From contig NZ_NSKC01000005.1 of NCBI RefSeq assembly GCF_002286985.1, positions 1 to 64,000 on the forward strand: a DNA stretch of 64,000 nucleotides, read 5' to 3'. Under the pieces are notes generated by a model, which was not told where the DNA came from, did not search any database, and saw only the letters and a list, made by a program, of their open reading frames with translations. The DNA is from Halorubrum salipaludis. GTDB lineage: Archaea > Halobacteriota > Halobacteria > Halobacteriales > Haloferacaceae. The position numbers and the translations under genes are program-made. Below, one piece after another: positions 9,240-17,956 of this stretch. The stretch's first letter is position 1; each line of letters opens with the position of its first letter.

Positions 9240-9251
9240 CGAACATGTTCG
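9240..9251. promoter_or_regulatory. Perfect palindrome CGAACATGTTCG (NarO-like operator)
   Basis: A 12-bp perfect dyad between norB and the MoaD-like gene, 38 bases before the chosen start of the latter. The same half-site occurs at 9150 and in front of the multicopper oxidase gene, suggesting one regulator responding to oxygen or nitrogen oxides. Confidence 0.55.
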
Positions 9252-9289
9252 CACGGTGGCTTACCGGGAAACGACGCGTACGGGCGGGT

Positions 9290-9745
9290 ATGCCAACGAC
9301 CAGCGAGGCGGTGTCGGAGTCGAGGAGCGCAGCGGAGTCGAAGCGCGAACCGGAGTCCACGGGCGCGTCGGAGACGGCCGCGGAGACCACGGTCACGGTG
9401 CGGTGTACCGGCCACGTCCGGACGGAGCTCGGGGAGTACGAGTTCGAGTACACCTTCGAGGGCGACACCCTCCGGGCGTTCCTCGACGAGCTGTTCGCGG
9501 ACTACCCGGAGCTACAGGACATGCTGATCGCGGAGAGCGAGTCGGAGGCGACCCACAGCGGCTGGGCGCCGACGCCCGAGGAGCTACCGGGGACGTGGTC
9601 GAAGAACCCGGCCGGCGAGCAGACGATCGCGTACGCCCGGATCCTCGTGAACGGTCACTTCAACGAGAACGAGAAGGGGTTCGACACCGAGCTGGAGGAG
9701 GGCGACCGGGTCGCGCTGGTGTACCCGTTCATGTTCTGCTGTTAG
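9290..9745 (+). CDS. MoaD/ThiS-like beta-grasp protein ending in Cys-Cys
   Basis: A 151-residue protein: a Ser/Glu-rich N-terminus of about 35 residues, then a domain with a ubiquitin-like pattern (strand TVRCTGHV, GDTLRAFLDELFADYPEL helix, ARILVNG, TELEEGDRVALVYPF). This is the layout of sulfur carriers such as MoaD and ThiS, but the tail reads FMFCC instead of the usual Gly-Gly. Its place between norB and a copper oxidase, next to a palindrome, suggests a denitrification role such as cofactor or metal-site maturation. That is inference. An in-frame ATG at 9227 is an alternative start. Confidence 0.6.
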   Translation: MPTTSEAVSESRSAAESKREPESTGASETAAETTVTVRCTGHVRTELGEYEFEYTFEGDTLRAFLDELFADYPELQDMLIAESESEATHSGWAPTPEELPGTWSKNPAGEQTIAYARILVNGHFNENEKGFDTELEEGDRVALVYPFMFCC

Positions 9746-9794
9746 CCCGGAACTCGGGGGCTCCGAGACCGGACGCCCCGCTCGGCGAGACCGA

Positions 9795-10991
9795 TCAGCC
9801 CTCGTACCCCGCCAGCTCCATCACGGAGGCGAACTGCTCGGAGTCCATTACGCTCTCGTAGACCATCCCGCCGATCATGCCGCCGGGGTAGCTCTCGCCG
9901 TTCATCGCGTGGTTCACCTTGTGACAGTGGAGCGCGTAGACGCCCGGGTCGGCGTCGGCGGTGAACTCGATGGTCTTGCGCTCGGCGGGCGCGAGGGGGA
10001 CCACGTCCTCGCGGTGCCGGGCGGACTCGGGGATCACGCCGCCGTCCTTCTCGACGACGGTGAACCCGTGGTTGTGGGTGTGCATCGCGTGCGACTCGTA
10101 GCCGGCGTTGACGTAGTGGATCCGGACCTGGTCGCCCTCCTCGACGATCAGCGGGGATCCCTCCTCGGGGTGGAACGTGTACGGCGCACAGCGACCGTTT
10201 ACGGTGAAGACGTCCGGGTTGCGGTCGCGGTGACTGAAGTCGACGTCGCCGCCGGCGGTCGACGCCGACAGCCGGCTGTCCCAGTCTTTGATCGTGTGGA
10301 AGACCTCCGTGTCCGCGGGCTCGTACCCCTCGGGGTCGACGCGGAGGATCCCGTACATCCCCATGTCGAGGTGGTTCTGGGTCTGGTAGTGGCAGTGGTA
10401 GAGGTGCGTGCCCGGCTGGTTCGCGTCGATCTCGTAGGTGTGCTCCTCGCCCGGCGCGACCTGCTGGCCCGTCGTCGTCGGGACGCCGTCGTCCATCCAG
10501 CTCTTCGAGAGCCCGTGGACGTGGAAGGTGTGCGGGCGGTTGTGCTCCGAGTTGTCGTAGGTGATCTCCAGTTCGGTCCCCTCGGTGACACGGAGCAGGG
10601 GACCGGGGACGCTCGGGTCCGTGTCGGGGGTCTGCCACGCCCAGACCTCGGGCAGCTCCCACGGGCCGCCCTTCGCCCCCTCGCCGAGCAGGGTGTGGCG
10701 ACACGGCGTCGTGGACACCGTGATCTGTCCGTCGCGCTCGTCTAAGTCGATCGTCGTCCGCGGGGACGTGTACGGGTGGTCCGTCTCGACGCCCGTGGCG
10801 TCGCTCCCGGACCACTCCGCCACCTGCTCCTGAACGCCCTCGTCGGTGACGGCGTTCTCGGCGCCCTCACCGGCGTCCGCGCGCGGGGCGCCACACCCCG
10901 CGAGCCCGACGGTCCCGAGCGCCGCGGCCGCCGAGAGGAAGCCGCGTCTGGAAGCCGTGCGTCGACCCGTGTTGTCGCCGTCTCTCGTCAT
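9795..10991 (-). CDS. Tat-exported two-domain multicopper oxidase (nitrite reductase/laccase type)
   Basis: A 398-residue lipoprotein-like enzyme with twin-arginine motif RRGFL at residues 15-19 and lipobox LAGC ending at Cys33, so it should sit on the outside of the membrane. Cupredoxin domain 1 carries HTFHVHG and YHCHYQTQNHLDMGM. Domain 2 carries HAMHTHNHGF and LHCHKVNH...GGM. Both domains have a full HCH copper motif, as in type A two-domain oxidases; classical NirK has a different Cys-His spacing (HCAPPGMVPWH). It may reduce nitrite or oxidise another substrate. The neighbouring norB supports a nitrogen-oxide role. Confidence 0.8.
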   Translation of the reverse strand: MTRDGDNTGRRTASRRGFLSAAAALGTVGLAGCGAPRADAGEGAENAVTDEGVQEQVAEWSGSDATGVETDHPYTSPRTTIDLDERDGQITVSTTPCRHTLLGEGAKGGPWELPEVWAWQTPDTDPSVPGPLLRVTEGTELEITYDNSEHNRPHTFHVHGLSKSWMDDGVPTTTGQQVAPGEEHTYEIDANQPGTHLYHCHYQTQNHLDMGMYGILRVDPEGYEPADTEVFHTIKDWDSRLSASTAGGDVDFSHRDRNPDVFTVNGRCAPYTFHPEEGSPLIVEEGDQVRIHYVNAGYESHAMHTHNHGFTVVEKDGGVIPESARHREDVVPLAPAERKTIEFTADADPGVYALHCHKVNHAMNGESYPGGMIGGMVYESVMDSEQFASVMELAGYEG

Positions 10992-10994
10992 ATC

Positions 10995-11021
10995 CGAACA
11001 TGACCGGGGAACACTTATAAA
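10995..11021 (-). promoter_or_regulatory. Promoter of the multicopper oxidase with CATGTTCG half-site
   Basis: On the minus strand TTTATAA (11,015-11,021) lies 24-30 bases before the ATG at 10,991, as expected for a leaderless start. The half-site CATGTTCG (10,995-11,002) lies between the TATA box and the start codon. Confidence 0.5.
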
Positions 11022-11104
11022 CCGGAATCAGGATCCACGGACCGTGAGAACGCGGTCGGCGGTCGTACGGTTTATATGCAGTCGGATCCGGCCGACGACC
11101 GGTA

Positions 11105-11110
11105 TTTATA
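11105..11110 (+). promoter_or_regulatory. TATA box for leaderless phosphodiesterase gene
   Basis: TTTATA in GGTATTTATACC, the same 12-base palindromic context as the crtD promoter, lies 28-33 bases before the ATG at 11,138. A second TATA-like TTTATA occurs at about 11,071. Confidence 0.6.
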
Positions 11111-11137
11111 CCCGCACGACCCGACGGCCGACGTGAG

Positions 11138-11755
11138 ATGCGGATCGGCATCGTCTCCGACACCCACGACGACCTCGCCGCCGTCGAGGCGGCCGTATCG
11201 CTGTTCGAACGCGAGGGCGTCGACGCCGTCGTCCACTGCGGCGACTTCGTCGCGCCCTTTTCAGTGACGCCCTTCGACGTCGGCGGCGACGGCTCCGACC
11301 GGGACGCCCCCGGCGACCGCGCCCCCGACGCCGGCTTCGACTTCTACGCGGTCCGGGGCAACAACGACGGGGAGTGGGCGGTCGAGTCGACCGTCGACTC
11401 GTTCGGGACGTACCTCGGCGAGGCGGGGACGCTCTCGTTCGGGGGCTCCGGCGGAGACGCCGAGAGCGACGATGCCGAGAGCGACGGCACCGTCGACATC
11501 GCCGTCACTCACGGGACGAGCGGGGTCGTCGTCGACGCCCTCGTCGACTGCGGCGACTACGACTACGTCTTCCACGGTCACACCCACGCGCACGGCGTCG
11601 AGGAGCGCGGCGGGACGGTGCGGGTGAACCCCGGCGGCCTCCCCATCCCCGTCGACGGCGCCGACGACGCCTTCCGCGTCGCGGTCCTCGACGCCGACGC
11701 CCGCGACGGCTCCGCGGATCCCGACGCGGTGACCCATTACGAGCTCGACGCGTGA
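11138..11755 (+). CDS. YfcE/MJ0936-type metallophosphoesterase
   Basis: Two-metal phosphodiesterase, 205 residues. Seen in order: DTHDD (8-12), HCGDF (33-37), GNNDGEW near 75-81, THG near 122 and FHGHTHAHG near 145-153, the complete metal-ligand set of the family. A negatively charged Gly/Asp/Ser insertion near residues 100-118 is haloarchaeal in style. Physiological substrate unknown. Confidence 0.88.
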   Translation: MRIGIVSDTHDDLAAVEAAVSLFEREGVDAVVHCGDFVAPFSVTPFDVGGDGSDRDAPGDRAPDAGFDFYAVRGNNDGEWAVESTVDSFGTYLGEAGTLSFGGSGGDAESDDAESDGTVDIAVTHGTSGVVVDALVDCGDYDYVFHGHTHAHGVEERGGTVRVNPGGLPIPVDGADDAFRVAVLDADARDGSADPDAVTHYELDA

Positions 11756-11915
11756 CGCGGGTGTCGGATGGCGGACGGGCGATCCGAGGGCGCGCCGACG
11801 GGACCGGGAGGGACGCGCGACCGGGAGCGATCCGGGCGGCGCGCGACCGCCCCGACACGCAAACGCGAGCTTGTCCTTTCGTTGACCTTTTGCCGGGCCC
11901 GCGCCGAGAGTCCGT

Positions 11916-12767
11916 ATGGACAGACGCGCGTTCCTCCGCCGCGCGGGCGGGGCGGTCGGGTCGGTCGGGATCTGCGGCGGCCTCGCCGGCTGTGCCGACC
12001 TCGTCGACGGCGACGGGAGGAGGGCAGTCGCGGAGCGCGATCCGCCGGACCGCCCCGACGAGCTCACGGCCGAGTCGGTCGCGGAGTACGTCGCCGCCTA
12101 CGAGGAGGTCCGCGCGCACAACCGGCAGGCGGCGGCGGGGGCGGTCGAGGTGTCGATCGACGCGGCCGCGACCTTCGATCACGCCTCCGGCGACGACCAC
12201 TACGCGACCGCACAGCACGCCGGGTCGGTGTATCACGAGACCGACGACGGCGACCGCTCCGTGGGAGAGCTGTACGGCGACCCGGTCCCGTATCTGGTGA
12301 CGCCGGATCGCACCCTGCGGCTGGACGTGCGGCGCCGGACCGCGGAAACCGACCGTCAGGGCGGTGAGGGCGACGGCAGCGACGGCGGTGCTTCCGACGG
12401 AAACGACACCGCCTCGGGCGACGAGCGCGTCTCGCCGCCGCTCGGCGTCCGCCTCCTCAACGTCACCGGGGAGGCGCGCGAGCTCGGGCTGACCGTCACG
12501 CGGCGGGAGGTCGGCGACGTGGAGACGAGCGAGACCGTCGCGGACCGCGGCGTCGCGGTCGGTCCGGAGACCGCCGTCGAACTCCGCTCGATCGCGGACG
12601 CGCGCGGCGGTTACCGCGTCACCGCTCGCATGGAGGACGACGGGATCACCGGCCAGGGGCGGATCGAGGTCGGGCTCCCGAGCGCCGACCGCGGCCCGAA
12701 CGTCGACGTCGTGGTCGACGGGGACGGGGTCTCGACCTGGCACCTCCCGTCGTTCGAGGGGGTCTGA
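11916..12767 (+). CDS. Tat-type lipoprotein of unknown function
   Basis: A 283-residue secreted protein. RRAFLRRAGGAVG and the lipobox GGLAGC predict Tat export and lipid anchoring. The mature part is mixed alpha/beta with a low-complexity GEGDGSDGGASDGND linker near residues 148-168, then a beta-rich C-terminal half (LRLLNVTGEAREL, VELRSIADARGGYRV). No family was recognised. It is convergent with the histidine kinase gene. The preceding 160 bases contain no gene. Confidence 0.7.
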   Translation: MDRRAFLRRAGGAVGSVGICGGLAGCADLVDGDGRRAVAERDPPDRPDELTAESVAEYVAAYEEVRAHNRQAAAGAVEVSIDAAATFDHASGDDHYATAQHAGSVYHETDDGDRSVGELYGDPVPYLVTPDRTLRLDVRRRTAETDRQGGEGDGSDGGASDGNDTASGDERVSPPLGVRLLNVTGEARELGLTVTRREVGDVETSETVADRGVAVGPETAVELRSIADARGGYRVTARMEDDGITGQGRIEVGLPSADRGPNVDVVVDGDGVSTWHLPSFEGV

Positions 12768-12812
12768 ACCGACGACGAGAAGAGGGGACCCGGCGACGCC
12801 GGGGCCTGGATC

Positions 12813-14348
12813 TCAGGCGTCGGCGTCCGCGGGCTCGATCCCCCGGAACTCGAACCGCGCGCCGCCGTCGGCGGCGTCGACGAGGTCGAGGGTCCACCCG
12901 TGAGCGTCGGCCACCTCGGCGACGATCTTGAGGCCGAAGCCGGTCCCGCCCGGATCGGTCGTGACCCCGGCGTCGAACACCTCGTCGCGGCGGTCCGCGG
13001 GGATGCCCGGGCCGTCGTCCTCGACGTAGAAGCCGTCGCCGTCGGGGAGGGCGCCGACCTCAACGCGGACCGACTCGCCGGCGTGAGCGACCGCGTTGGC
13101 GAACAGGTTCTCGAGGGCCTGCCGCAGCCGGCTCCTGTCGGCGCGGAACCGGAGGTCGTCGCCGACGACGAGCTCGGCGGCCGCGGTGTCCACGCTCTCC
13201 CAGCACTCCGCCGCCAAGTCGGCGAGCGCCACCGCCTCGGTCTCGTCGATCGCGGCACCCTGCCGCGCGAGCGTCAGCATGTCCTCGACGAGCGCCTCCA
13301 TCCGGCCGAGCGAGCGGGCGACCGTGTCGATCTCGGTCAGATCCTCGTTCTCGTTCCGGAGCCGCTCGCGGAGCAGGTCGAGGTTCCCCGTCGCGACGTT
13401 GAGCGGGCTCCGGAGGTCGTGGGAGACGAGGCTGGCGAACTCCTCCAGCCGGTCGCGCTCCCGAGCGATCTCCCGTTCGCGGGCCCGGAGCTGTCGCTCC
13501 CGCTCGATCCGGACGAACACCATCGTGACGGTGGCGGCCCAGAGGCGGGCGACGGCGAGGTCGGACTCGTCGAACGCGTCCGGATCCGTGGCCCCGATGT
13601 TGATGAGCCCGTACCGGCCCAGCGGGAGGATCAGCTCGCTGCGGATCCGCGAGTCGGGGTTGTGGCGCTCCGGGTCGGCGTGCGTGTCCTCCACGTACGC
13701 CGGGTCGCCGGTTTCGAAGGCCTCCCAGGAGATGCTCGGGGAGTCGGGACCGAAGGTCGGGTGGTCGCCGACGAGGTCGTCGGCCGCGTCGGTCCAGACG
13801 GCCGGTTCGAGCAGGTCCCGGCGCTCGTCGTACAGCCATATCGCCGCGATCGGGTGGCCGAGCACCTCCTCGACGTACTCGACCGCGGCCTCGGCTGCGA
13901 ACTCGCGGTCGGTCGTCTTCAGGAGGTCCTGGGTCGCCTCGTGGAGCGCCTCCAGCGTCCGCGTCCGGCGGTGGAGCTCCGCCTGCTGTGCGCGCTCCTC
14001 CCTGACGTCGACGATCGTGGCGACGAGGTACGTCTCGCCGTCGCGTTCGAACGGGCCGAGGCTGAGCGTCACGGGCACCTCGCTCCCGTCGGCGCGGCGC
14101 GCGTGCAGGTCCAGGCTCGCCGCCATCGAGCGCGGCTGGGGGTCGACGACGTAGCGGTGGAGCTCCTCCCCCGCCGCGCCGCCCCGGGGGTCGTACAGCA
14201 GCGTCTCGAAATCTGTCCCTTCCACCTCCGACGGCGCGTACCCGAGGACCGCCTCGACCCGCTCGTTGCCGGCCCGGACGATCCCGTCGTCGTCGACGAT
14301 CACGACCGCGTCCGGGATCCCGTCGAGGGCCTCCGGGAATCGCTCCAT
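12813..14348 (-). CDS. PAS-GAF sensor histidine kinase
   Basis: Cytoplasmic two-component sensor, 511 residues from the ATG giving MERFPEAL. Domains in order: PAS (about 5-125, with the DAVVIVDDDGIVRAGN start), a linker, GAF (about 145-290), a coiled segment, an HisKA box with SLVSHDLRSPLNVA (phospho-acceptor His), then HATPase_c with NLFANAVAHAG, VEDDGPGIP and GTGFGLKIV. No membrane segment is visible and no response regulator lies nearby, so the partner is unknown. It starts 2 bases after the stop of the DUF5806-type gene, so they are probably co-transcribed. Confidence 0.92.
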   Translation of the reverse strand: MERFPEALDGIPDAVVIVDDDGIVRAGNERVEAVLGYAPSEVEGTDFETLLYDPRGGAAGEELHRYVVDPQPRSMAASLDLHARRADGSEVPVTLSLGPFERDGETYLVATIVDVREERAQQAELHRRTRTLEALHEATQDLLKTTDREFAAEAAVEYVEEVLGHPIAAIWLYDERRDLLEPAVWTDAADDLVGDHPTFGPDSPSISWEAFETGDPAYVEDTHADPERHNPDSRIRSELILPLGRYGLINIGATDPDAFDESDLAVARLWAATVTMVFVRIERERQLRAREREIARERDRLEEFASLVSHDLRSPLNVATGNLDLLRERLRNENEDLTEIDTVARSLGRMEALVEDMLTLARQGAAIDETEAVALADLAAECWESVDTAAAELVVGDDLRFRADRSRLRQALENLFANAVAHAGESVRVEVGALPDGDGFYVEDDGPGIPADRRDEVFDAGVTTDPGGTGFGLKIVAEVADAHGWTLDLVDAADGGARFEFRGIEPADADA

Positions 14349-14350
14349 CG

Positions 14351-15130
14351 CTACTCCTCGCTGGGCTCGTGGACGTGCCCGCACTCGGGGCACCGGACCT
14401 CCTCGCCGCGGAGGTCGGCGGAGGAGGCGCGCACCTCGCGCATCACCTCGCTGATCTTGTCTTCGGCCTCCAGTTCGTCGGCGACCGCGAGGTCGACGCC
14501 CTCGACCTCCAACAGGAACTTCGCGACCTCCGTCACCTCGTACATCATCTCGTCTAAGTCCTCCGCGGTGAAGAAGCCGGACATCGCGCCGTAGAGGAAC
14601 GTCGCGCCCGCCTTCGTCACCTTCTCCTCGAAGGAGTAGCGCGCCTGATTGACCGCCTGCGGCGTGTACGTGTCGGTCATGAAGGGGACCAGCTCCGGGA
14701 GGTTCTCGCCGATCTTCGTCATCTCGACCCCCGTCTCCGTGCGGAAGTCGGCGCAGAGTCGCGCGATCGCCCACTCGCGGGCCGTGATGTACGTCCGGTC
14801 GCGGAGGAACTCGTTGACGCGCTCGTAGCGCGCGCCGTCCATCTTCTTGAACCGCTCGTACTTGCGGACCTCCGGGGGGACCTGGTCTCGCCCCTGCTCG
14901 GCGCTTTTCCCGCCCTCGTCGCCCGCGACAGCTCCGCCGTCCCCCGCGTCATCTCCGTCGTCGCCGGGGGCGCGCTCGTCCGCCTCACCATCCACGGCGC
15001 TCCCGTCTGTCTCGCCGGCGTCGGGCGCCGAGGGCTCGTCGGCCGGCGCCGACCCCGCCGACGCGGCGTCCGGGGGCTCGGGGGCGTCGTCCGATCCCTC
15101 GTCCGACGCGGGATCGGTTGATTCGTTCAT
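14351..15130 (-). CDS. DUF5806-type haloarchaeal protein
   Basis: A 259-residue protein: a disordered, acidic Asp/Glu/Ala/Pro-rich N-terminus of about 85 residues, then a helical domain (KYERFKKMDGARYERVNEFL onward) and a C-terminal CPECGHVH half zinc-ribbon. The helical part is conserved across haloarchaea as a family of unknown function (DUF5806, from memory). Located just upstream of the sensor kinase in the same direction. Confidence 0.65.
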   Translation of the reverse strand: MNESTDPASDEGSDDAPEPPDAASAGSAPADEPSAPDAGETDGSAVDGEADERAPGDDGDDAGDGGAVAGDEGGKSAEQGRDQVPPEVRKYERFKKMDGARYERVNEFLRDRTYITAREWAIARLCADFRTETGVEMTKIGENLPELVPFMTDTYTPQAVNQARYSFEEKVTKAGATFLYGAMSGFFTAEDLDEMMYEVTEVAKFLLEVEGVDLAVADELEAEDKISEVMREVRASSADLRGEEVRCPECGHVHEPSEE

Positions 15131-15306
15131 GTCGTGAGTAACCTTACCGCCGAACAAAAGGGTTGTCGGTGGCCGTCGCGGGCTCGCGAGAGTGCGCGAA
15201 TTGGGGGCGTCGCGGCCGGGGACCGCCCGAACCCGCCCGCCGTCACGGGGCCGGACCGCGTCTCGGCGGAGATCCATTTTTGTACCGCCGTGCGGACGGG
15301 GCACGT

Positions 15307-15675
15307 ATGAAGGTGCTTTGCGGGATCGGCGGCAGCGACGACTCGTTCCGCGCGCTCGACCGGACCGTCGAGCGCGCGGCGGTCGCGGACGACGACCTCA
15401 CGGTCGCGGTGGTCGAGAACCCGGACTCGTCGGTGGAGCCGGACGAGATCGCGCGGCGGGCCGAGTCGGCGATCGAGGAGGCGGCGCTCGACGCCGAGGT
15501 CCGGCTGGTCGAGGGCGATCCCGGGAGCCGGCTCGTGGAGATCGCCGAGACGGAGGGGTTCGAAGAGATCGTCCTCGGCGGGGGCCACACGAGCCCGATG
15601 GGGAAGATCACGATCGGGTCGATCGCCGAGTTCGTACTGTTGAACGCCAAGACGTCCGTCACGCTGGTCAGATGA
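15307..15675 (+). CDS. Universal stress protein (UspA family)
   Basis: A 122-residue single-domain UspA-like protein. The C-terminal ATP-loop signature reads GGGHTSPMGKITIGSIAEFVL, with TSVTLVR as the last strand. The N-terminal MKVLCGIGGSDDS replaces the common DGS/D motif by GGSDDS. The start ATG was chosen because the upstream frame is non-coding in composition. It overlaps the GNAT gene by ATGA, giving a two-gene unit. Confidence 0.85.
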   Translation: MKVLCGIGGSDDSFRALDRTVERAAVADDDLTVAVVENPDSSVEPDEIARRAESAIEEAALDAEVRLVEGDPGSRLVEIAETEGFEEIVLGGGHTSPMGKITIGSIAEFVLLNAKTSVTLVR

Positions 15676-16283
15676 GCGACCGTGGATACCCGGAGGCGGT
15701 GGCCGACGAGTTCCCCGCTCCCCCCACGGAGTTCACCGACAGGGAGGGGCGCACCGTCGAGGTCCGCCCCTACGAGGGCACCGAGGCGGGGTACGAGGCG
15801 CTCGTCGAGATGTACGACGCCTTCGACCCGGCCGACCGCGCGCAGGGGATCCCGCCGGGCGGCGAAGAGCGGATCCGCGAGTGGCTGGACGCGATCCTCG
15901 GCGACGACTGCCTCAACGTGATCGCGTGGTGCGGCGACGAGGTCGCCGGCCACGCGACGCTGGTGCCCGACGAGGACGCCTACGAGCTGGCGATCTTCGT
16001 CCACCAGGAGTACCAGCGCGCGGGCATCGGCACGCACCTCATCCGCGGCCTGCTGGGTCACGGGCAGGCCGAGGGGATCCGGAAGGTGTGGCTCACGGTG
16101 GAGCGCTGGAACCGCGCGGCCGTCTCGCTGTACAAGAAGATCGGGTTCGAGACCTCCGACGCCGAGAGCTTCGAACTGGAGATGGGACTCCGGCTGAACC
16201 CGGACGGGGGCGGCGAAGAGGCCGGAGAAATCGAGAACGGCGGGGAGCCGGGCGCCGGAGACTCCGGGACCGACGGCGGGTAG
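15672..16283 (+). CDS. GNAT family N-acetyltransferase
   Basis: A 203-residue acyl-CoA transferase. The central V...[16 protein letters not shown] stretch is the acetyl-CoA pyrophosphate loop (Q/RxxGxG/A), preceded by the [12 protein letters not shown] strand and followed by [21 protein letters not shown]. An acidic Gly/Glu tail of about 30 residues is probably disordered. The substrate is unknown. Translationally coupled to the upstream UspA gene. Confidence 0.85.
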   Translation: MSDRGYPEAVADEFPAPPTEFTDREGRTVEVRPYEGTEAGYEALVEMYDAFDPADRAQGIPPGGEERIREWLDAILGDDCLNVIAWCGDEVAGHATLVPDEDAYELAIFVHQEYQRAGIGTHLIRGLLGHGQAEGIRKVWLTVERWNRAAVSLYKKIGFETSDAESFELEMGLRLNPDGGGEEAGEIENGGEPGAGDSGTDGG

Positions 16284-16332
16284 CGTTGGCCGGAATCTTC
16301 AAGCCTTTAGGGGCGGCGGGAGACCCCTCGGT

Positions 16333-16956
16333 ATGAGCCACCGAATTCTGCTGTTGGGGGCACCGGGCGCCGGAAAGGGCACGCAGAGCACGAAACTCGC
16401 CGACGAGTACGGCGTCGAGCACGTCACGACGGGCGACGCGCTCCGCGCGAACAAGGACATGGAGACGGAGTACGGGACGCCCCGCTCGTTCATGGAGGCC
16501 GGCGAGCTCGTGCCGGACCCGGTCGTCAACGAGATCGTCGAGGCCGCGCTGGCGGACGCCGACGGGTTCGTGCTCGACGGCTACCCGCGCAACCTCGAGC
16601 AGGCGGAGTACCTCTCGGAGATCACCGACCTCGACGCCGTGATCTTCCTCGACGTCGACGAGGAGGTGCTCGTCGACCGGCTCACCGGCCGCCGGGTCTG
16701 TGACGACTGCGGCGCGAACTTCCACGTCGACTTCCAGCCGCCCGAGGAGGCGGGGGTCTGCGACGAGTGCGGCGGCGAGCTGATCCAGCGCGACGACGAC
16801 ACCGAGGAGACCGCCCGCGAGCGGCTCGAGGTGTTCTACGACAACACCGAGCCCGTCATCGACCACTTCCGCGACGAGGGCGTCCTCGTCGAGGTCGACG
16901 GCGAGGCGGCGCCCGACGAGGTCTTCGACCGCATTCGAGACGTCCTCGACGAGTAA
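16333..16956 (+). CDS. adk: Adenylate kinase
   Basis: Interconverts ATP+AMP and 2 ADP. The 207 residues contain the P-loop GAPGAGKGT (9-17), the TTGD AMP site (32-35), GYPRN (83-87) and a LID domain with Cys123, Cys126, Cys143 and Cys146 forming a zinc site. Downstream is a DUF106 membrane protein, the usual archaeal neighbour in the secY-adk region. secY itself is not in the window. Confidence 0.95.
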   Translation: MSHRILLLGAPGAGKGTQSTKLADEYGVEHVTTGDALRANKDMETEYGTPRSFMEAGELVPDPVVNEIVEAALADADGFVLDGYPRNLEQAEYLSEITDLDAVIFLDVDEEVLVDRLTGRRVCDDCGANFHVDFQPPEEAGVCDECGGELIQRDDDTEETARERLEVFYDNTEPVIDHFRDEGVLVEVDGEAAPDEVFDRIRDVLDE

Positions 16957-17044
16957 GACCGAGTCGTCGTCGGTTCAGCGGCGGCGATCCGACCGCCGCC
17001 CGATCCTGCAAGGTTCTTAACCGTCGGCCGACAACCGGGCGGTA

Positions 17045-17956
17045 ATGAGCAAGGTCGAACGGAGAGTCCGCTCGCTGGTCGGCGACGACGGCGAGATGCG
17101 AGACGCAGTCGAGGTCGTCCTCGATAACGCCGCCGACGGCGAGGTTCGGTGGGTCGACGTCCGCGACGAGATCACGAGCGGCCAGTGGGGCCGGCTCATC
17201 GAGAAGGAGATCCTCGTCGACGGCGAGACCGGCTTCGCGCTCGCGGACCGCGACGCCATCGAGGCGGGGCTGGAGGACGACGACGACCTGACCGGCGGCG
17301 GCGACGTCGACACCCCCGAGACGACCTCCTGGACCAAGTGGGACAAGATCGCCGCGCTCGCGACGGTGGGCGCGTTCGTCGGCTACGCCGTCAACCCGGT
17401 CCGCAACGCGATCGCCGGCGCCTTCGACCTCGTGTTGGGGCCGATGTTGAACGTCGTTCCCTTCTACGTCGTGATTATGGTCATCGCGCTCGGGACGGGG
17501 CTCTACTCCACCCTGCTGCGTGCGGGGCTCATGGACATGGAGAAGATGAGCATGTACCAAGAGCGGATGAAGGACATCCAGGACCGCCGGAAGGAGGCGA
17601 AGGAGCGCGACGATCAGGAAGCGCTCGACGCCATCCAGGAGGAGCAGATGGACGCGATGGGCGACCAGCTTGGCATGTTCAAAGAGCAGTTCCGCCCGAT
17701 GGTGTGGATCATGTTCCTCACGATCCCGGCGTTCCTGTGGATGTTCTGGGTGATCGGCTACCGCGGCTCCGACGCCGCGTACCCCGCCGTCGCCTCACAG
17801 GAGCTCGTCGTGCCGCTCGCCGGCTCCGTCACGTGGGACACGGGGATCGTCGGTCCGATCCAGATGTGGATCCTCTGGTACTTCCTGTGTTCGATGGCGT
17901 TCACCCAGCTCGTCCAGAAGAGCCTCAACATCGAGATGTCGCCGTCGACCTCGTAA
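17045..17956 (+). CDS. DUF106 / EMC3-like membrane insertase
   Basis: Archaeal Oxa1/YidC-superfamily membrane protein (DUF106, related to Get1, EMC3 and TMCO1), 303 residues. A cytosolic N-terminal domain of about 95 residues is followed by membrane segments near 105-125 and 132-160, a charged coiled-coil loop (YQERMKDIQDRRKEAKERDD), and two more membrane segments (VWIMFLTIPAFLWMFWVIGY, QMWILWYFLCSMAFTQL). The role in membrane protein insertion is inferred from the family. It follows adk, as in other archaea. Confidence 0.85.
   Translation: MSKVERRVRSLVGDDGEMRDAVEVVLDNAADGEVRWVDVRDEITSGQWGRLIEKEILVDGETGFALADRDAIEAGLEDDDDLTGGGDVDTPETTSWTKWDKIAALATVGAFVGYAVNPVRNAIAGAFDLVLGPMLNVVPFYVVIMVIALGTGLYSTLLRAGLMDMEKMSMYQERMKDIQDRRKEAKERDDQEALDAIQEEQMDAMGDQLGMFKEQFRPMVWIMFLTIPAFLWMFWVIGYRGSDAAYPAVASQELVVPLAGSVTWDTGIVGPIQMWILWYFLCSMAFTQLVQKSLNIEMSPSTS

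Noticed and set aside
9110..9415. N-terminal extension of norB
   Set aside because: It would cover the regulatory palindromes and the start of the beta-grasp gene, and qNOR proteins begin near MELTRK.
9795..10991. Classical NirK nitrite reductase
   Set aside because: Both cupredoxin domains carry HCH motifs and the Cys-His spacing differs from NirK, so a two-domain multicopper oxidase is the safer call.
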